Source: Rhodococcoides kyotonense
Lineage (GTDB): Bacteria > Actinomycetota > Actinomycetes > Mycobacteriales > Mycobacteriaceae
Direction of reading: 5' to 3'
NCBI RefSeq assembly: GCF_001645385.1
Contig: NZ_LVHI01000001.1
Location: 297,582-361,581, forward strand
DNA length: 64,000 bases
In this document: in pieces, positions 61,357-64,000 of the stretch
How positions within the stretch are numbered: position 1 is the first letter of the stretch
How the letters are laid out: each line of letters starts with the position of its first letter
The notes under the pieces: model-generated
What the model was told of the DNA's origin: nothing
Seen by the model: only the letters and a program-made list of their open reading frames with translations
Databases searched by the model: none
Position numbers and translations under genes: made by a program

Positions 61357-61971
61357 GTGGATATCGCTGCTCTGACAGGACACCCGGTCGACGCAGCTCG
61401 GCATCTTCTCGGGGCGACGCTGGCTGCCAACGACGTGAGCATCGAGATCGTGGAGGTCGAGGCATACGGCGGCCCGGAGGGCGGCCCATGGCCCGATCCG
61501 GCTGCTCATTCGTACCGAGGTCCGACGCCGCGCAACGCCGTCATGTTCGGGAGCGCGGGAAGGCTCTACGTGTACCTGAGCTACGGCATGCACCTGTGCA
61601 TGAACGTCACCTGCGGTCCCGACGGCGAGGCGGGCGCGGTCCTGCTGCGGGCCGGTGAGGTGACGCGGGGGGAGGGCGTCGCATTCTCGCGACGCGGCCC
61701 GCGAGCGCCGGAACACAAGTTGGCGAGCGGCCCGGGAAATCTGGGGTCGGCGCTCGCAATATCGTTGGCGGACAACGGAACCGATCTGTTCGACGCGGCG
61801 TCGCCGGTGAGGTTGTCGAAGCTCGGTGACGCACGCGCCATCCCTGACATCGCGTACGGCCCGCGCGTCGGGGTGAGTACCGGCGCAGACAGAGCGTGGC
61901 GGCTTTGGGACCCGAGTTCGCGGGCAGTGTCGGCATATCGACGCAGCCCTCGCGCGGTTCCCGGAGACTGA
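61357..61971 (+). CDS. mpg: 3-methyladenine DNA glycosylase (AAG family)
   Basis: Removes alkylated purines in base-excision repair. The protein is 204 residues. [20 protein letters not shown] holds the catalytic Glu region, [20 protein letters not shown] is the typical AAG signature and [13 protein letters not shown] the hydrophobic core, with [14 protein letters not shown] near 125. GTG start 61357; no ribosome site is visible and the start may be leaderless. Homologue order (TetR/ABC, mpg, tyrS) follows M. tuberculosis Rv1687c-Rv1689. Unlike polA, uvrA and uvrB, no PafBC-type motif is found before it. Confidence 0.93.
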   Translation: MDIAALTGHPVDAARHLLGATLAANDVSIEIVEVEAYGGPEGGPWPDPAAHSYRGPTPRNAVMFGSAGRLYVYLSYGMHLCMNVTCGPDGEAGAVLLRAGEVTRGEGVAFSRRGPRAPEHKLASGPGNLGSALAISLADNGTDLFDAASPVRLSKLGDARAIPDIAYGPRVGVSTGADRAWRLWDPSSRAVSAYRRSPRAVPGD

Positions 61972-62021
61972 CGGGCGGACCTCGGACGCACGAGCGGACG
62001 GAGATGCGGGAAGATCGACGG

Positions 62022-63293
62022 GTGAGTGAGAACATCATCGACGAACTGACCTGGCGCGGGTTGATCGCGCAGTCCACCGACCTGGACGAACTGAAGAAGG
62101 CGACGTCGGGGGAGCCGATCACTCTGTATGCGGGGTTCGACCCGACGGGCCCAAGTCTCCACGCCGGTCATCTCGTTCCGCTGCTGGCGTTGAAGCGGTT
62201 CCAGCGAGCAGGGCATCGTCCGATCGTCCTGGCCGGTGGTGCGACGGGTCTGATCGGCGATCCGCGCGACGTCGGCGAACGCACGATGAACTCTTCCGAC
62301 ACCGTGCGCGAGTGGGCCGACCGCATCCGCGGACAACTCGAACGCTTCGTGGAGTTCGGCGATCCGGCCACCGGTGCGATCGTGGAGAACAACCTGTCGT
62401 GGACGGGTGAGCTGACCGCGATCGACTTCCTGCGCGACATCGGCAAACACTTCTCGGTGAACGTCATGCTCGCTCGCGACACCGTCAAGACGCGTCTCGA
62501 AGCCGACGGCATGTCGTACACCGAGTTCAGCTACATGCTTCTGCAGGCAAACGACTACGTGCAGTTGCGCCGCAAGCACGGCTGCACGCTGCAGATCGGC
62601 GGCTCCGATCAGTGGGGCAACATCGTCGCCGGCGTCGAACTGAACCGCCGCACCGATGCAGAGTCGGTGCACGCGCTCACCGTCCCCCTGGTGACGTCCG
62701 CCGACGGCAAGAAGTTCGGCAAGTCGACCGGTGGCGGAAGCCTGTGGCTCGACCCCGAGATGACGAGTCCGTACGCCTGGTACCAGTACTTCGTGAACAC
62801 CGGCGACGCCGATGTCGTGAAATACCTGCGGTGGTTCACGTTCCTCGGGCAGGAGGAGTTGGCAGAACTCGACGAGGCGACTCGCGAACGTCCTCATGCC
62901 CGTGAAGCCCAGAAGCGACTCGCGGCCGAGATGACGACGCTGGTACACGGAGCCGAGAACACCAAGGCCGTCGAATTGGCGAGCCAGGCGCTGTTCGGAC
63001 GCGCCGAACTGCAGGAACTCGACGAATCGACCCTGGCAGCCGCTCTTCGCGAGACGTCGGTCTTCGACATGGGTGCGGGGGAGCCGTCGACGATCGTCGA
63101 CCTGCTCGTCGGTACTGGCCTGTGCGAGAGCAAGGGTGCCGCCCGCCGCGCGGTGAAGGAAGGCGGCGCGTCCGTGAACAACGTGAAGATCCCCGACGAG
63201 GACTGGACGCCGTCGCCCGACGATTTCCTCCACGGAAAGTGGCTCGTCGTTCGACGAGGGAAGCGAAACTTCGCCGGCGTGCACCTGCGCTGA
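62022..63293 (+). CDS. tyrS: Tyrosyl-tRNA synthetase
   Basis: The protein is 423 residues. The class I HIGH motif is [12 protein letters not shown], tyrosine contacts are FDPTGPS and [10 protein letters not shown], and the KMSKS loop reads [10 protein letters not shown]. The C-terminal S4-like RNA-binding domain (about 350-423) has [24 protein letters not shown] 62022 (MSENIIDEL) is preferred; ATG 62004 would add six residues and has a GGAG directly abutting it. It is followed by the rRNA promoter region with no terminator hairpin I can define. Confidence 0.96.
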   Translation: MSENIIDELTWRGLIAQSTDLDELKKATSGEPITLYAGFDPTGPSLHAGHLVPLLALKRFQRAGHRPIVLAGGATGLIGDPRDVGERTMNSSDTVREWADRIRGQLERFVEFGDPATGAIVENNLSWTGELTAIDFLRDIGKHFSVNVMLARDTVKTRLEADGMSYTEFSYMLLQANDYVQLRRKHGCTLQIGGSDQWGNIVAGVELNRRTDAESVHALTVPLVTSADGKKFGKSTGGGSLWLDPEMTSPYAWYQYFVNTGDADVVKYLRWFTFLGQEELAELDEATRERPHAREAQKRLAAEMTTLVHGAENTKAVELASQALFGRAELQELDESTLAAALRETSVFDMGAGEPSTIVDLLVGTGLCESKGAARRAVKEGGASVNNVKIPDEDWTPSPDDFLHGKWLVVRRGKRNFAGVHLR

Positions 63294-63581
63294 GGTAAGT
63301 TCGCCGGGGTGGCGCGAGTCACAAGCATGTGATTTCAGGTTCGGAGCGGGTATGTCGCTCCGGCTGGGGTCGCTACCTCGGCGTTTACCCCCCGGGTTGC
63401 AGGGCGACCTGGGAATTTGACGTGATGTTTTCCGCCGCGTAACTTTGTCCAAGTCAGAGCGACACGGACACCGACTCCGAGCCGAGAGGCCGGAGACAAC
63501 GAGGTTGTACGGGTTACGCGATGATAATCCCGATCGTAACGAGTTCGCTTGTTCGTTCGGTGGGTCCGACAAAACGGCCGA

Positions 63582-63610
63582 TTGACTCGGTCGGTTGGAT
63601 CAGTTAGGCT
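63582..63610 (+). promoter_or_regulatory. rRNA operon promoter
   Basis: TTGACT (63582-63587), 17 bases, TAGGCT (63605-63610), a good sigma-70-type pair. Transcription start is expected near 63617, giving a leader of about 267 bases before 16S. Other -10-like words upstream (GATAAT at 63523) lack a spaced -35. Confidence 0.8.
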
Positions 63611-63666
63611 GGAACGGTTGCCTCAGACGCCCCGGGATTCGATTCCCGAGGCCGGCGATGTGCGCG

Positions 63667-63678
63667 TGTTCTTTGAGA
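63667..63678 (+). promoter_or_regulatory. boxA-like antitermination element
   Basis: TGTTCTTTGAGA resembles boxA (TGCTCTTTAACA) and is followed by ACTCAACAGTGTG, a block widely conserved in actinobacterial rRNA leaders. It would load NusB/S10 and prevent Rho termination. Confidence 0.65.
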
Positions 63679-63883
63679 ACTCAACAGTGTGTCGATGAAT
63701 GTCAGTGCCGAATGTTTTTGGCGCTCATGCCTTTCGGGGTGTGGGTGTGACGTCTTCTTGCTTCATTCTTCCCGTCTGGGGTGAGGGGACATTTGTTTTG
63801 CTAGTTGAGTTTTTTTGCTAGTGATTTGGCTCTTTGGTTTTTGAACTGATTGCGTGGTTTTCGGACTGCGTGGTTGAGAGTCT

Positions 63884-64000
63884 TTTACGGAGAGTTTGAT
63901 CCTGGCTCAGGACGAACGCTGGCGGCGTGCTTAACACATGCAAGTCGAGCGGTAAGGCCTTTCGGGGTACACGAGCGGCGAACGGGTGAGTAACACGTGG
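63884..64000 (+). rRNA. rrs: 16S ribosomal RNA, 5' end
   Basis: The conserved AGAGTTTGATCCTGGCTCAG begins at 63891 (E. coli position 8), so the mature end is near 63884. The variable stretch GAGCGGTAAGGCC...GGGGTACACGAG matches what I recall of Rhodococcus. The gene continues beyond the window. Confidence 0.95.

Larger units (their letters stand above)
63294..63883 (+). other. rRNA operon promoter and leader region
   Basis: 590 bases between tyrS and 16S with no coding frame I believe. It contains a -35/-10 pair at 63582-63610, a hairpin GCCTC...GAGGC at about 63620-63652, a boxA-like element and a T-rich stretch (TTTTTTTGC near 63811) that would join the 16S processing stem. Confidence 0.7.

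Noticed and set aside
63505..63528. TTGTAC ... GATAAT as a second rRNA promoter
   Set aside because: The spacing is only 12 bases, too short for a normal promoter.
61581..63572. A 663-codon minus-strand frame opposite mpg and tyrS
   Set aside because: Antisense shadow; tyrS and mpg signatures on the plus strand are unambiguous.

Overview
The window is ordinary chromosomal DNA from a high-GC actinobacterium, most likely a Rhodococcus or close relative in the Mycobacteriales. The 5' end of a 16S rRNA gene at the right edge has a Rhodococcus-like first 120 bases. Many genes start with GTG. The gene order pyk-tesB ... pdtaR ... polA ... rpsA-coaE-DUF402-uvrB ... usp ... MBL hydrolase-uvrA ... 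infC-rpmI-rplT-tsnR-pheST-argCJBDFRGH ... lipase/acyl-CoA synthetase-Trm112-TetR/ABC-mpg-tyrS matches, from memory, the Mycobacterium tuberculosis Rv1617-Rv1689 backbone. Extra transport and regulatory genes are inserted into it. I see no prophage, insertion sequence, CRISPR array or plasmid-like module.

Layout. 1-4.5 kb: end of gltD, pyruvate kinase, acyl-CoA thioesterase, a deoxyinosine-type DNA glycosylase, an odd short-armed tRNA-Leu(CAA), and the ANTAR regulator PdtaR. 4.6-10.4 kb: a branched-chain amino-acid ABC system, with the binding protein on + and the livHMGF operon on -. A block of palindromic intergenic repeats lies between them, and LivH carries an extra secreted domain. 10.6-20.3 kb: polA, thioredoxin, a GlxA/AraC-type regulator, a 2H phosphoesterase divergent from an isopropylmalate-dehydrogenase-like enzyme, a polar amino-acid ABC operon and a methyltransferase. 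20.3-31.4 kb: rpsA, coaE fused to a GrpB-like domain, uvrB, and a two-gene ABC exporter whose ATPase is fused to a secreted alpha/beta hydrolase. 31.5-39.7 kb: a universal stress protein, a HelD/HelR RNA polymerase motor, a DoxX-type protein with fifteen perfectly phased 11-residue repeats, an MBL hydrolase and uvrA. 39.7-46.5 kb: DUF1844 and the infC-rpmI-rplT-tsnR-pheS-pheT translation cluster. 47.2-55.7 kb: the complete arginine operon argCJBDFRGH. 55.8-63.3 kb: a lipase/acyl-CoA-synthetase fusion, a Trm112-like protein, a TetR-controlled ABC exporter, 3-methyladenine glycosylase and tyrS. 63.3-64 kb: an rRNA promoter, its leader and the start of 16S.

How the genes work together. Three nucleotide-excision or gap-filling repair genes (polA, uvrB, uvrA) each carry a close match to the mycobacterial RecA-independent DNA-damage promoter (TTGTCRGTG-N8-TANNNT, read by PafBC), so they look like one damage regulon inside this window. 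The arginine operon contains its own repressor, argR. A palindromic operator overlaps a -10 element placed so that argC mRNA would be leaderless. infC begins with the rare AUC codon and is preceded by an 11-codon leader frame and an intrinsic terminator, which suggests layered attenuation and IF3 autocontrol of the ribosomal cluster. The most unusual proteins are the hydrolase-ABC fusion (28464-31355) and the DoxX/11-mer repeat protein (34506-35678). No wholly new multi-gene system is evident. The novelty here is mainly in gene fusions and regulatory architecture.
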